A stretch of DNA of 64,000 bases from an uncultured Prevotellaceae bacterium (GTDB lineage: Bacteria; Bacteroidota; Bacteroidia; Bacteroidales; Bacteroidaceae). The notes under the pieces were generated by a model, which searched no databases, was not told the origin of the DNA, and saw only the letters and a list, made by a program, of their open reading frames with translations. Positions 53,006 through 63,384 of the stretch are shown one piece after another. Within the stretch, counting starts at the first letter, position 1. The number at the start of each line of letters is the position of its first letter. Location of the stretch: NCBI GenBank assembly GCA_902778255.1, contig CACYXD010000011.1, forward strand, positions 1 through 64,000. The letters are read 5' to 3'. The translations under genes were made by a program, and so were the position numbers.

Positions 53006-54127
53006 TTAATCTTCATCATTCACAGGGAACTCCATGAGGTAGGCTTTGATGAAGCCATCGAGCTTGCCATTCATCACGCTGTCCACGTCACGGGTCTCGA
53101 AGTTGGTGCGATGGTCTTTTACGCGCTTGTCGTCGAAGACGTAGGAGCGGATCTGACTGCCCCACTCTATCTTCTTCTTACCAGCCTCGATCTTTGCCTG
53201 CGCCTCCAAGCGTTTCTTCATGGCACGATCGTAGAGTTGCGAGCGGAGCAAGGCCATAGCACGTTCCTTGTTCTTGGGCTGGTCGCGCGTCTCAGTATTC
53301 TCGATGAGGATTTCCTCTTCCTCGCCCGTATCGGGATCGGTGTACCAGTAGCGCAAGCGCACACCCGACTCCACCTTGTTCACGTTCTGACCACCTGCAC
53401 CGCTGGAGCGGAAGGTGTCCCACGACAACTTAGCGGGATCGACATACACCTCGATGGTGTCATCGACCAGGGGCGACACGAAGACGCTGGCAAAGGATGT
53501 CATACGCTTACCCTGTGCATTATAGGGCGACACACGCACCAGGCGATGCACACCATTCTCGCTCTTCAGGAAGCCATAGGCGAACTCGCCACCCTCTATC
53601 TGCATGGTGACGCTCTTGATGCCGGCCTCATCGCCATCGAGCAGGCTGGAGATGGTTACCTTATAACCATGAGCCTCGGCCCAGCGCATATACATACGCA
53701 TGAGCATCTGAGCCCAGTCCTGCGCCTCGGTGCCGCCAGCGCCTGAGTTGATCTTCAGCACGCAGTCCATGGGATCTTCCTTCTGGCGCAACATATTCAT
53801 CAGTTCCAGTTCCTCGATGGCAGCAATGGCCTTCTGGTAGTCTTCATCGACCTCTTCCTCGGTCACCATGTCATCTTTATAGAAGTCGAAGGCGAGCTGC
53901 AGTTCATCGGCTTTGCTGCGCACCTCTTTATAGCCATCAATCCATTTCTTGATGGCTTTCACTTTCTTCATCTGTTCCTCGGCCCGCTTGGGGTCTTCCC
54001 AGAAGTCGGGAGCCTGGGTGCGGAGGTCTTCCTCCTCAAACTCTATCTGCTTCTGGTCAATATGAAGGTAATGATATAATTTATCTGCTCTTTCTAATAC
54101 GTCTTTTAATTGATCCTGTGTAATCAT
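53006..54127 (-). CDS. prfB: Peptide chain release factor 2
   Basis: Ends translation at UGA and UAA. 373 residues, GGQ at 245-247 in RSSGAGGQNVNKVESGVRLR. The recognition tripeptide, SPF in E. coli, is SPY here (VRVSPYNAQGKRMTSF). The frame is continuous, with no in-frame UGA needing the programmed frameshift that many prfB genes have near codon 25. It lies 26 bases behind the acyl-CoA synthetase gene. Confidence 0.95.
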   Translation of the reverse strand: MITQDQLKDVLERADKLYHYLHIDQKQIEFEEEDLRTQAPDFWEDPKRAEEQMKKVKAIKKWIDGYKEVRSKADELQLAFDFYKDDMVTEEEVDEDYQKAIAAIEELELMNMLRQKEDPMDCVLKINSGAGGTEAQDWAQMLMRMYMRWAEAHGYKVTISSLLDGDEAGIKSVTMQIEGGEFAYGFLKSENGVHRLVRVSPYNAQGKRMTSFASVFVSPLVDDTIEVYVDPAKLSWDTFRSSGAGGQNVNKVESGVRLRYWYTDPDTGEEEEILIENTETRDQPKNKERAMALLRSQLYDRAMKKRLEAQAKIEAGKKKIEWGSQIRSYVFDDKRVKDHRTNFETRDVDSVMNGKLDGFIKAYLMEFPVNDED

Positions 54128-54153
54128 TTTTAATCTAAATGAGAAATGAGGAA

Positions 54154-55962
54154 CTAATCGAGATACATTTTCTCGATTTGTTCCTTATAATTTTCGTTGA
54201 GCACGCGGCGCTTGATCTTGAGTGTGTTAGTGAGTTCGCCACGCGACATGGAGAAGGGATGAGGCAGCAAGGTGAAGCGCTTGACCTGCTCGTAATGAGC
54301 CAACTGCTGCTGCAGGGTGTCGATGCGCTCGGAAAGCATATTGATGACACGCTTGTCCTTGCACAAGTCCTCATGACTGTTATAGGCGATGTCATGACGA
54401 CGGGCATATTCCTCCAGCAGCTTATACTCTGGCACGATGAGGGCCGAGACGAACTTACGCTGGTCGGCGATGATGGCAATCTGGTCAATATACTTATCGA
54501 CCAGGAGCTTCGATTCAATCATCTGAGGAGCGATATACTTACCATTGGAGGTTTTGAAGAGATCCTTGATACGATCCTTGAGGAAGAGCTCACCATCCTT
54601 GATATAGCCGGAGTCGCCCGTCTTGAAATAGCCATCGGGGGTAAACGACTGGGCCGTGATGTCATGGCGGTTGTAGTAGCCACGAGTGATGGTTGGGCCT
54701 TTGAGCAGTATCTCGCCCTCTTCGCTGATCTTGATATCGATACCCTGAATAGGATGACCTACGCTGCCCACCTGGAAGGGTTGGCCGAGATGGTCGCAGG
54801 ACACGGTGGCCAGCGACTCGGTGAGGCCATAGCCCACCACCATGTTCAGTCCGATGGCATGGGCAAACTCCTCAACATGGGCAGACACAGTAGCTCCTGC
54901 CGTGGGGAAGAAATGAGCATTCTCAAGTCCCAGCTCCTTGCGGACCAGCGAGAAGACAGTCTTGTTGAGCACCTCATACTCCAGATGGAGCGGAATGGGT
55001 GGCTGCTTACCTGCTGCCAGATACTCGATGTTATGTTTACGACCCACCTCAAGGGCATGGCGGAACAGCGTGCGCTGAACGGGGCCACTGCTATCGATCT
55101 TCTCCTGCACACCCTGATACACCTTCTCCCAGAAACGGGGCACACTGGACATACAGGTGGGGTGCTGTTCGCGCATCGACTTCTGCACCTCCTGCGGATA
55201 GGTGTTGACAATCAGGCGGGCACCCACGGTGATGCACAGCAAGGCCCAACCACGCTCAAAGATATGGGTGAAGGGCAGGAAGTTCATCACACGGTCGTTC
55301 TCGTCAACAGGCACATCCTTATGGTTTGCCTCCATAGCGGCATGGAACTGTCCCATAGAGAGGATCACACCCTTGGAGTCGCCTGTGGTGCCACTGGTAT
55401 AGAGGATATTGGCAATATCGTCCATGGTGGCCTCGGCCTGACGCTTCTCCACCTCAGCCTGACGGGTCAGGCCCTCGCCCAACTTCAGGAAATCGGTGAA
55501 CGACATGACCGTGGGGTCATCTTTCGGCAATTCTACTGAAGGCGAATAGACGATGATGCGCTCCAGGGAACGACAGGTGGGAAAGACACGACGTGCCTTC
55601 TCATACTGCTCCTGTTCGCCAACGAAAAGGAAGCGAATATTGGCATCGTTGACCATGAACTGAATCTGCTGCTCACTGCTGGTGGCATAGAACGGGATGG
55701 TGACGGCACGGATGCCCCATGCTCCGAAGTCGGTGAAGAGATACTGCACCGAGTTCTGGGAAAAGATACCCACGTTCTCCTGCACCTTGACTCCCAGCGC
55801 AAGCAGCGCATCAGATACCTGACTGACGATGCCTGAGAACTGGTGCCATGAGCACGACTTCCACTCCTTGGCTCCAAAATTCTTATAGATCAGTGCCTCG
55901 CGGTCGCCATAATGGCCTGCCGCATCGTGCACTAATCGGGAAAGATGGCTGTTGATTTGCAT
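54154..55962 (-). CDS. fadD: Long-chain acyl-CoA synthetase
   Basis: 602 residues, ANL family. The ATP loop ILYTSGTTGDSKGVILSMGQ and GYGLTESLATVS are intact, then TGDSGYIKDGELFLKDRIKD and the C-terminal KTSNGKYIAPQMIE stretch. It activates fatty acids for membrane lipid use or degradation. It lies 15 bases behind ftsZ, so it is probably transcribed with the division cluster. Confidence 0.92.
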   Translation of the reverse strand: MQINSHLSRLVHDAAGHYGDREALIYKNFGAKEWKSCSWHQFSGIVSQVSDALLALGVKVQENVGIFSQNSVQYLFTDFGAWGIRAVTIPFYATSSEQQIQFMVNDANIRFLFVGEQEQYEKARRVFPTCRSLERIIVYSPSVELPKDDPTVMSFTDFLKLGEGLTRQAEVEKRQAEATMDDIANILYTSGTTGDSKGVILSMGQFHAAMEANHKDVPVDENDRVMNFLPFTHIFERGWALLCITVGARLIVNTYPQEVQKSMREQHPTCMSSVPRFWEKVYQGVQEKIDSSGPVQRTLFRHALEVGRKHNIEYLAAGKQPPIPLHLEYEVLNKTVFSLVRKELGLENAHFFPTAGATVSAHVEEFAHAIGLNMVVGYGLTESLATVSCDHLGQPFQVGSVGHPIQGIDIKISEEGEILLKGPTITRGYYNRHDITAQSFTPDGYFKTGDSGYIKDGELFLKDRIKDLFKTSNGKYIAPQMIESKLLVDKYIDQIAIIADQRKFVSALIVPEYKLLEEYARRHDIAYNSHEDLCKDKRVINMLSERIDTLQQQLAHYEQVKRFTLLPHPFSMSRGELTNTLKIKRRVLNENYKEQIEKMYLD

Positions 55963-55977
55963 GATTTACTGTTTTGT

Positions 55978-57306
55978 TTATGCGAAACTGATGACACCCT
56001 GTGGTGTCTCAGGTGCCTCGGGACGAGGCATTTCGTCGATGACACCTTGGTTGCCGATGCTGGCCAGTACCTCCTTTGTTCGCTTATAGGTAGGTGTCTG
56101 CTCCACAGCTGAGATGACATCATCATTGTCAAGATCCTCAGGACCGAAGATAAAGATATTAGGACGGCGCTTGTGGATCTTGGAAGAATCGCTGTCGCCA
56201 TAGAAATGGCCACGGCGCTCCTCACGCTTGGCTGCACGCTCAGCCTCCTCGGCCAGACGGTTGGCATCCTCACGGGTCTGCTGCTTCATGAGGCGCTCCT
56301 CCATACCATCAATGCTCTGGATGCCAAAGCCAGTGGCAAGGATGGTCACCTTGACACGCTTACCCAGCTCTGGATCAACGGCGACACCCCATTTGAATAC
56401 GAAGTCGTTGCCAAAGCGATCCATGAACTCGTGAACGTAGTTCATCTCTTCCATCATGAAGTTGTCCTTAGAATCCTTCTGATGCGAAAACGAGATATTG
56501 AGCAGAATCTTCTTGGAGTTGAAGATATCGTTGTCGTTGAGCAGGGGTGAGTTAAGAGCATCTTCGATAGCCTTCTTCACACGGTCCTCACCTTCGCCAT
56601 AACCCGTTGACATGATAGCCACGCCACCATCCTGGAGCACGGTCTTCACATCGTTGAAGTCGAGGTTCATGGTGCCGTGAAGGGTGATAATCTCAGCAAT
56701 ACTCTTAGCTGCTACAGAGAGCGTGTCGTCGGCCTTGCCGAAAGCATCGAGGAATGAGAGATCGGGATAAATCTCACGCAGACGCTCATTGTTGATAACA
56801 AGGAGGGCATCGACATGCTTCTGCATCTCCTCGACACCATCAAGGGCCTGGTCAATCTTCTTGTTGCCCTCGAAACGGAAGGGGATGGTGACGATACCCA
56901 CGGTGAGGATATCCATCTCCTTTGATACACGGGCAATGACAGGAGCAGCACCAGTACCTGTACCACCACCCATACCAGCGGTGATGAAGGCCATGCGGGT
57001 ACCGTCGTTCAGCATATTCTGGATATCGGCAAGGCTCTCCTCAGCAGCGGCGCGCGCCTTCTCAGGACGGTTGCCGGCACCAAGGCCCTCGCTGCCCAGT
57101 TGCAGTTTGACGGGCACAGGCGAATCGTTGAGCGCCTGGTTATCGGTGTTACACACTACGAAGGTCACATCATGGATACCTTCCCTATACATATGATTGA
57201 CAGCATTGCCACCACCGCCACCTACGCCGATGACCTTGATGATACTGTGCTTCTCTTCGGGAACGCCGAAGTCGAGTATATCGTTTGTTCTATTGAAATC
57301 TTCCAT
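55978..57306 (-). CDS. ftsZ: Cell division GTPase FtsZ
   Basis: Tubulin homologue that forms the division ring. 442 residues: IKVIGVGGGGGNAVNHM, the GTP motif GGGTGTGAAP (113-122), DFNDVKTVLQDGGVAIMSTG, and the C-terminal part with KRRPNIFIFGPEDLDNDDVI and a Gly/Pro-poor linker. It lies 44 bases behind ftsA. Confidence 0.97.
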   Translation of the reverse strand: MEDFNRTNDILDFGVPEEKHSIIKVIGVGGGGGNAVNHMYREGIHDVTFVVCNTDNQALNDSPVPVKLQLGSEGLGAGNRPEKARAAAEESLADIQNMLNDGTRMAFITAGMGGGTGTGAAPVIARVSKEMDILTVGIVTIPFRFEGNKKIDQALDGVEEMQKHVDALLVINNERLREIYPDLSFLDAFGKADDTLSVAAKSIAEIITLHGTMNLDFNDVKTVLQDGGVAIMSTGYGEGEDRVKKAIEDALNSPLLNDNDIFNSKKILLNISFSHQKDSKDNFMMEEMNYVHEFMDRFGNDFVFKWGVAVDPELGKRVKVTILATGFGIQSIDGMEERLMKQQTREDANRLAEEAERAAKREERRGHFYGDSDSSKIHKRRPNIFIFGPEDLDNDDVISAVEQTPTYKRTKEVLASIGNQGVIDEMPRPEAPETPQGVISFA

Positions 57307-57350
57307 ACGACTTTTGAATTTTGAAGGTTGAGTGTTGAATGATGTGAGGA

Positions 57351-58796
57351 TTATTCTTCGCTGACGATATCCTTACCCCACTGTGAAAGACCTCGCTTGA
57401 GTTTGTTGAAGAAGCTGTTCTCCTTCTTGATACGGAGCTGCTCAGCTTCCTCCAAGCGGCGCTGTTCAGCCTCGGCAGCCTCGGCAGCCTCGCGCTTGCG
57501 GCGAGCCTCTTCAGCAGCCTTTTCTTCTTCGCTGGCAGTACGAATCGTACCCGTCTCTATCTCGTCGATCTGACGCGGACGGCGCTCATAGTTGACAGGA
57601 GTCTGCATCTGGTCTTCAAACAGATTGCCATTGGGATCAATGAAATTGCCGGCACAATTGAGATCGCCCTTGATAAGGAGTCCCAATACGGTGTTGTACA
57701 TACCATTGTGCTGACGGATTGCATCAATGCTGGAGTTGATAGTAGCAGTAACAAACTTTGCCACACGGATCTTATCGATATGTGTGTATTTCTTGAACGC
57801 CACCTCAATATTATTCATATTGGCGCCGCCACCCGTCAGGATGATACCACCCAACAGCTTGTCATAGTATTCGGCAGGAATCTGGTAGCGCACGTTCTCG
57901 ATGATTTCTTCCGTACGTGCTTCTACTATCTCTATGAAGCGGCGGCTTTCCATCTGACGCTCAGAGTCGATGGGATACTTCTTGTCAGGATCAATATCAT
58001 TATTGTCGGTATAGGCCGAAGCGTATGCAAGCTTCATCTTCTCGGCATCGCTCTCCTCCATCTGGAGTGAAGCAATATCCTTGGTGATATTATTGGAGCC
58101 CAAGGGGATGACAGCCAGATGGCGCAACAGATTCTTTGAGAACACTGAGATGGTGGTGGTATCGGCACCGATATCGACCAGGGCACAGCCCGAACGTTTC
58201 TCAGTCTCAGTGAGCACCACATTGGCCAACGCCAAAGGAGCCAGATACATGTCGGCCACCTTGATATTAGACGTCTCGAAACATTTGTTCAGATTCTGGA
58301 AGAACGAGTTGCGCTCAAGGATATTCAGGAAGTTGCCCTCCAGGCGATTGGCACGGATGCCTACAGGATCCATCTGCAACTGCGTGTCAACACGATACTC
58401 CTGTTCAGCCACATCCAGAATCTTCTGATCGCCATAATCCATTCCGCGGTTCATATCCATCAGCTCAACAACCATCTCCTGAGTGATGATAGAATCAGCA
58501 GGAAGGTCTTTGACAATAGAGTTTCTGACACTACGGATTGACTGACCTCCTACGCCTACGAAGACCTGAGTGATACGGGTCTTCAGCTGTGACTCCAGCT
58601 TCTTGACGATAGACGTGAGGCACTGCGCCGTCTTGTCAATGTTGTAAACCACACCCTTGCGGATGAACGAGGACGAATCTTCCCGCACCAATGCCAACAC
58701 ACTGATGCTACCATCGGGCTTCTTCTGTCCGGCAATCCCCGTCACCTTGGATGAACCGAGTTCGATTGCAACAATAAAATCCTTAAATTCAGCCAT
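57351..58796 (-). CDS. ftsA: Cell division protein FtsA
   Basis: Actin-like ATPase that links FtsZ to the membrane. 481 residues: FIVAIELGSSKVTGIAGQKK (phosphate 1), CALVDIGADTTTISVF (phosphate 2), GIILTGGGANMNNIEV (adenosine motif), and a C-terminal amphipathic helix NSFFNKLKRGLSQWGKDIVS after a charged EEARRKREAAEAAEAEQRR linker. It lies 14 bases behind ftsQ. Confidence 0.96.
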   Translation of the reverse strand: MAEFKDFIVAIELGSSKVTGIAGQKKPDGSISVLALVREDSSSFIRKGVVYNIDKTAQCLTSIVKKLESQLKTRITQVFVGVGGQSIRSVRNSIVKDLPADSIITQEMVVELMDMNRGMDYGDQKILDVAEQEYRVDTQLQMDPVGIRANRLEGNFLNILERNSFFQNLNKCFETSNIKVADMYLAPLALANVVLTETEKRSGCALVDIGADTTTISVFSKNLLRHLAVIPLGSNNITKDIASLQMEESDAEKMKLAYASAYTDNNDIDPDKKYPIDSERQMESRRFIEIVEARTEEIIENVRYQIPAEYYDKLLGGIILTGGGANMNNIEVAFKKYTHIDKIRVAKFVTATINSSIDAIRQHNGMYNTVLGLLIKGDLNCAGNFIDPNGNLFEDQMQTPVNYERRPRQIDEIETGTIRTASEEEKAAEEARRKREAAEAAEAEQRRLEEAEQLRIKKENSFFNKLKRGLSQWGKDIVSEE

Positions 58797-58810
58797 ACTA
58801 TATAGTCTTG

Positions 58811-59545
58811 TTATTTCCTTTTACAAACGATTTGATTATCATACTCCACACTAACACGTGTATATTTATTCCAACCAGCCTGCATCAGTCCGTAGCGATA
58901 GAACTTCTGCATACGAGAGAGTTTCTTGGCCACATTGACTGGCTGGCCCAGATAGATGACATGACCGCCCACACGAGGTACAATCTCTATAGAGCCATCA
59001 TTAAACACATGATACTGCACCACCTGATTTTTCCAGAACGGATCAGAGAGAACGATGTTTGACAGGGGAGCAAGCCATTTCTCAGCATAAGGCTTGCTGA
59101 TAGCGCCTGTTGCGATGATGAGATTACATGAATAATCGGTGCGGGGCATCGGTTTGCCATGACTATCAACATAATAGTCATCGCCATAGTCGCTCATGAT
59201 ACGAGCCACGGGGATGCGCTGACGTACGTCAATACACACCAGTCCGTTTTGTGCCTTATAGCATTCAGCCGACTCTATCAGTTCCTTACCCTCGAGGACT
59301 TCCTCCATAACGCGCAGGTTGATTTTCGCCATTGACTGACCTACGGGACTGATACCATCTTCATTGAGCATGAACTTGATGTCGTTGGGCGACAGGAATC
59401 CTTCCACAACGCCTTTCTCAATCGTGATACGGACATTACGACAAACCTGCGAATCGTCAGGCTTGTTGAAGGCCGTCATTGCCAATACGAGATAGGCAGC
59501 CAGCACAATATTTAATGCTCCAAATGCTATTTTCTTCCAGTTCAT
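58811..59545 (-). CDS. ftsQ: Cell division protein FtsQ
   Basis: Bitopic division protein. 244 residues: one N-terminal membrane span (KIAFGALNIVLAAYLVLAMT), a POTRA-like domain (about 40-115, VRITIEKGVVEGFLSPNDIK) and a C-terminal domain with PRTDYSCNLIIATG and PRVGGHVIYLGQPVNVAKKL. It lies between murC and ftsA with 25- and 14-base gaps. Confidence 0.9.
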   Translation of the reverse strand: MNWKKIAFGALNIVLAAYLVLAMTAFNKPDDSQVCRNVRITIEKGVVEGFLSPNDIKFMLNEDGISPVGQSMAKINLRVMEEVLEGKELIESAECYKAQNGLVCIDVRQRIPVARIMSDYGDDYYVDSHGKPMPRTDYSCNLIIATGAISKPYAEKWLAPLSNIVLSDPFWKNQVVQYHVFNDGSIEIVPRVGGHVIYLGQPVNVAKKLSRMQKFYRYGLMQAGWNKYTRVSVEYDNQIVCKRK

Positions 59546-59570
59546 CGTCGCATTATTATTTTTTCTCTTA

Positions 59571-60968
59571 TTACTTCTTAGCCTTGCCCTTCACGCCTTT
59601 TCGCAACAGCGCATTGGCAATTTGAGGCACCTGGTTGTCCAGATCGCCGGCACCAAGCACGATGAGCACATCAAACGAGCGTTCTTTGATGAGTTGCATC
59701 ACATCGTCCTTCTTGATCATCTGTTTCTTGACACCAGGAGCCAGACGATCGTAGATGAGCTGCGAGGTAACACCCTCGATAGGTTGCTCACGGGCAGGAT
59801 AAATCTCCGTCAGGATAACCTCATCCAACTGGCTCAACGCATCGGCGAAGTCCTGATAAAAGTCGCGGGTGCGGGTGTAGAGGTGGGGCTGGAAGATGGC
59901 AGTAATATGACGGTCTTTATAAAGTTCACGGATGCTGCGTGCACTCTGATAGATTTCCTTGGGATGGTGGGCATAGTCAGAGAGGAACACGAGGTCATCG
60001 GTCTTGATCTTAAAATCAAAACGACGGTCCACACCTCCGTAGGTACGCATTCCGATACGCAGTTCATCAGCAGTACAGCCGTTCAACTGAGCCATGGCCA
60101 TGGCTGCAATACCATTCTCTATATTAATAGGTATAGGCTGGCCGAGCATCACATTGGTCACATTTTCAATCGGCGAGATGAAATCAAAGGTGATTTCACC
60201 ATTCTCAATCTTGATGTTCTCGGCATGGAAGTCGCCCTCATGAAGTGCATAGTCATAACGCTTCACGCCTGGCTGCAGGTTCTCCTTCATTTCCAAGTCG
60301 CGATGGATGATCAAAGCACCACCTGGCTGGATGAGTTCGCTATAATGACGGAAGCTCTCAAGATAGGCTTCCTTGGTACCATAGATGTCCAGATGGTCGG
60401 GGTCGGTAGAGGTAATGACGCTCATCCAGGGCGAGAGCCAGTGGAACGAACGATCGAACTCATCGGCCTCGATGACCACATAATCAGAGTTGGAGACGAT
60501 ATAGTTGGTACCGTAGTTCTTGGTGATACCGCCCAGGAAGGCATTACAGTCAAGATGGCTCTGATGCAGGATATGGGCACACATACTGGATGTGGTGGTC
60601 TTACCGTGGGTACCAGCCACACAGAGGCCCTTCATCTGACGGGTCAGGGTACCCAACACCTGGGCACGCTTCTGAATCTCAAACCCGTTCTCACGGAAGA
60701 ATTGCAGTTCCTTATGCTCGGCAGGGATGGCTGGTGTATAAACAACCAGACAATGCTTGGCATCCTTACAGGCATGAGGTATATCATTGACATTCTCTTC
60801 ATAGTGAATCAACGCGCCCTCTTTCTCCAGACGGCGGGTCAGTTCTGAGGGGGTCTTATCATAGCCCGCCACAATCATGCCACGATGAATGAAATAGCGC
60901 ACCAAGGCACTCATACCAATGCCGCCGGCACCAACGAAATAAACTGCTTTTATATCTTTTGCTTCCAT
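59571..60968 (-). CDS. murC: UDP-N-acetylmuramate--L-alanine ligase
   Basis: Adds L-Ala to UDP-MurNAc. 465 residues: AVYFVGAGGIGMSALVRYF, ATP loop GTHGKTTTSSM (119-129), EADEFDRSFHWLSPWMSVIT and LSDYAHHPKEI. The length is normal. It lies 9 bases behind murG. Confidence 0.96.
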   Translation of the reverse strand: MEAKDIKAVYFVGAGGIGMSALVRYFIHRGMIVAGYDKTPSELTRRLEKEGALIHYEENVNDIPHACKDAKHCLVVYTPAIPAEHKELQFFRENGFEIQKRAQVLGTLTRQMKGLCVAGTHGKTTTSSMCAHILHQSHLDCNAFLGGITKNYGTNYIVSNSDYVVIEADEFDRSFHWLSPWMSVITSTDPDHLDIYGTKEAYLESFRHYSELIQPGGALIIHRDLEMKENLQPGVKRYDYALHEGDFHAENIKIENGEITFDFISPIENVTNVMLGQPIPINIENGIAAMAMAQLNGCTADELRIGMRTYGGVDRRFDFKIKTDDLVFLSDYAHHPKEIYQSARSIRELYKDRHITAIFQPHLYTRTRDFYQDFADALSQLDEVILTEIYPAREQPIEGVTSQLIYDRLAPGVKKQMIKKDDVMQLIKERSFDVLIVLGAGDLDNQVPQIANALLRKGVKGKAKK

Positions 60969-60977
60969 TTTATATTG

Positions 60978-62111
60978 TTATTCTGCTTTTGCTAATTTCA
61001 ACACTTCCTTTGCAATGACACGTGCCGAGTCGGGGTAGCCCATCTTCAGCACATTCTCGCTCAGCGACTTCAACTTGAACGAGTCCTTCACCGTCTCAAC
61101 AGCCAATGGGATAAGTTTTTCAGAGGCCTCACTATCTTTGACAATGAGAGCGGCGCCCTTATTGACCAATGCCATGGCATTCTTAGTCTGATGATCCTCA
61201 GCCACATTAGGACTGGGCACCAGGATAACGGGTTTACCAATGAGACAGAACTCAGAGATACTGCTGGCACCAGCTCGGCTGATGACCAGGTCGGCAGCCT
61301 TGTAGGCGGCACCCATATCAGCTATGAAATCACTGACTTTGAGGTAATCGTTCATCGCTGACAGTTGAGGGTCTGCCTGCGCTGCAGCAAGTCTGCGGGC
61401 AATCTCCTCGCTGTAGTATTTACCCGTTTGCCAGATAAACTGAAGACCAGAGGTAGAAATAAGGTCCAGATGCTGAAGCACACTCTCATTGATAGTGCGT
61501 GCTCCCAGACTGCCACCCACTAAGAGGATAGTTTTCTTATCAGGATTCAACCCAAAGGTCTGAAGAGCCTCCTCACGCGTCATCTTAGTATCGAGCAACG
61601 ACTGGCGAACGGGATTACCTGTCATCATAATCTTTTCTTTTGGGAAGAAACGCTCCATGCCTTCATAAGCCACGCATATCTTCGATGCCTTGGCGGCCAA
61701 CTGCTTATTCGCCAAACCGGCATAGCCGTTCTGCTCCTGCAGCAGAGTTGGGATGCCAAGGCTATTGGCTGCACCAAGAGCTGCGCTGCTGGCATAACCG
61801 CCCACACCTACAGCCACCTGAGGTTGGAAGTCACGCAACAACTTCTTGGCCATGCGCTTGCTCTTTAGGTAGTCAAGCGCCACACCGATATTGCCTAGTT
61901 TCCACAACGGACGGAGGAAACCACGAATGGGCAGTCCCACAATCTCGTAGCCTGCCTGTGGCACACGCTGCATCTCCATACGACCCTCGGCACCGACAAA
62001 CAGTATCTTGGCATCGGGACGCAACTCACGGATGGCATTGGCAATAGATACGGCGGGGAAGATATGACCTCCCGTTCCGCCTCCGCTGATAACAACTCTT
62101 AATTCTTTCAT
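60978..62111 (-). CDS. murG: Lipid II synthase MurG
   Basis: Adds GlcNAc to lipid I at the inner membrane. 377 residues: VVISGGGTGGHIFPAVSIAN (nucleotide-sugar loop), VAVGVGGYASSAALGAANSL, VGGSLGARTINESV and SRAGASSISEFCLIGKPVIL. The stop-start overlap with ftsW is 4 bases. Confidence 0.96.
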   Translation of the reverse strand: MKELRVVISGGGTGGHIFPAVSIANAIRELRPDAKILFVGAEGRMEMQRVPQAGYEIVGLPIRGFLRPLWKLGNIGVALDYLKSKRMAKKLLRDFQPQVAVGVGGYASSAALGAANSLGIPTLLQEQNGYAGLANKQLAAKASKICVAYEGMERFFPKEKIMMTGNPVRQSLLDTKMTREEALQTFGLNPDKKTILLVGGSLGARTINESVLQHLDLISTSGLQFIWQTGKYYSEEIARRLAAAQADPQLSAMNDYLKVSDFIADMGAAYKAADLVISRAGASSISEFCLIGKPVILVPSPNVAEDHQTKNAMALVNKGAALIVKDSEASEKLIPLAVETVKDSFKLKSLSENVLKMGYPDSARVIAKEVLKLAKAE

Positions 62112-63382
62112 ACTTCTGCAGTTTTTACAGATTGGTCTTTTCGCTTAGCACTACGACTAACACTCAAGATAACACCGACATAGGCACAGTTGACAATGGT
62201 CGAGGTGCCACCTTTAGAGATGAGCGGCAACGGCTGACCGGTAACAATACCGAAGTCGACAGCTACACACATATTGATAATGGCCTGGAACACCAGCAAC
62301 AGGGTAAGTCCCATAACCAGAAATGCAGGGAAGTTATTCTCGCAGCGACTGGCTATACGGCCGGCACGGAACAGGAGAATGACATACAGGAACACCACAG
62401 CGATGGCACCCAACAGTCCTAACTCCTCGATAATGATAGCATAGATGAAATCGGAGAATGCCTGAGGCAGATAGTCGCGTTCCACGGAGTTGCCCGGTCC
62501 CTTACCGATAACACCTGACGAGGCAATGGCAAAATTGGCATGGGTGACCTGAAAGTTCTTGTCAGTAATTTTATACTCCTCGGCAGACACATTCTTGTCT
62601 GACTTGCCAGCGATACGGTTTTTCCACGTCCAGAAGCGATGGGTCAGCTTCTCAAAACCTGAACGGTCTTTCTTCTCGGCCGGTTTGTCAACTTGTTCCA
62701 AACCATCAGCCTGAGCCTGCTCCATAGCCTGACCCTCTTTGTCGTATTTAGCTAACCAGAACACTAGGCCAAGAAATAAACCTACCAATAGCACAAGCAC
62801 TCCCATCAGCTTACCCATCTGCCTCAAAGGCACACGGGCTATAAACATCATGACAACGATAACGGCAAACAATAAGCAAGCCGTCGACAGGTTCTCCAGA
62901 CCGATGAGCATAGTGGCAGGAACCACCAAAAACAGGATGTACTTCATCGCCTTGTCATCGGCACCACTCTCGTCCTCACGCTGCATGGCACTTAGAATCT
63001 GAGCGGCTGTCAGCACCATCGTTCCCTTGGCAATCTCTGAAGGTTGGAACGTGAAGCCTGGCAACTGAATCACACGGTTAGCACCATTGATACTCTCACC
63101 ACCAATGAGCACCCAGAGCAGAGTGGCATAGGTAATGACCAACATCAACGGGGTAAGGAGCTTGAAATAACGGCATGGTATATTGAGCGTAATGATGGCT
63201 ACCGCCACGCCAACCAAGATCATCGCAGTATGATAGATGAGGGGCATCATATAGTTATGGGTCTTATAGGTCAGCGTACTCGAGGCTGAAAACACCTCGA
63301 CGATGCTGATCAGACAAAGGAAGAGGAACACCGTCCAGATGCCTTTGTCGCCCTTGAAGAGATTGCCAATTTTCTTTTCCAT
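62108..63382 (-). CDS. ftsW: Peptidoglycan polymerase FtsW
   Basis: SEDS glycosyltransferase for septal wall. 424 residues with about ten membrane spans; FQPSEIAKGTMVLTAAQI and the end GQPLPLISKGGTSTIVNCAY are family signatures. A cytoplasmic or periplasmic charged loop of about 70 residues (MEQAQADGLEQVDKPAEKK region) is longer than in E. coli. It overlaps murG by 4 bases and lies 2 behind murD. Confidence 0.95.
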   Translation of the reverse strand: MEKKIGNLFKGDKGIWTVFLFLCLISIVEVFSASSTLTYKTHNYMMPLIYHTAMILVGVAVAIITLNIPCRYFKLLTPLMLVITYATLLWVLIGGESINGANRVIQLPGFTFQPSEIAKGTMVLTAAQILSAMQREDESGADDKAMKYILFLVVPATMLIGLENLSTACLLFAVIVVMMFIARVPLRQMGKLMGVLVLLVGLFLGLVFWLAKYDKEGQAMEQAQADGLEQVDKPAEKKDRSGFEKLTHRFWTWKNRIAGKSDKNVSAEEYKITDKNFQVTHANFAIASSGVIGKGPGNSVERDYLPQAFSDFIYAIIIEELGLLGAIAVVFLYVILLFRAGRIASRCENNFPAFLVMGLTLLLVFQAIINMCVAVDFGIVTGQPLPLISKGGTSTIVNCAYVGVILSVSRSAKRKDQSVKTAEV

Positions 63383-63384
63383 TC

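Noticed and set aside
52382-53746. 454-codon open frame on the plus strand
   Set aside because: It runs antisense to the CYTH protein, the 49-residue protein and prfB, all with clear family motifs. Its peptide has no family features and joins three unrelated genes.
54139-55539. 466-codon plus-strand open frame
   Set aside because: Antisense to the acyl-CoA synthetase gene, whose motifs are intact. Long antisense frames arise from codon bias in this GC range.
59622-60848. 408-codon plus-strand open frame
   Set aside because: Antisense shadow of murC, with no recognisable domain.
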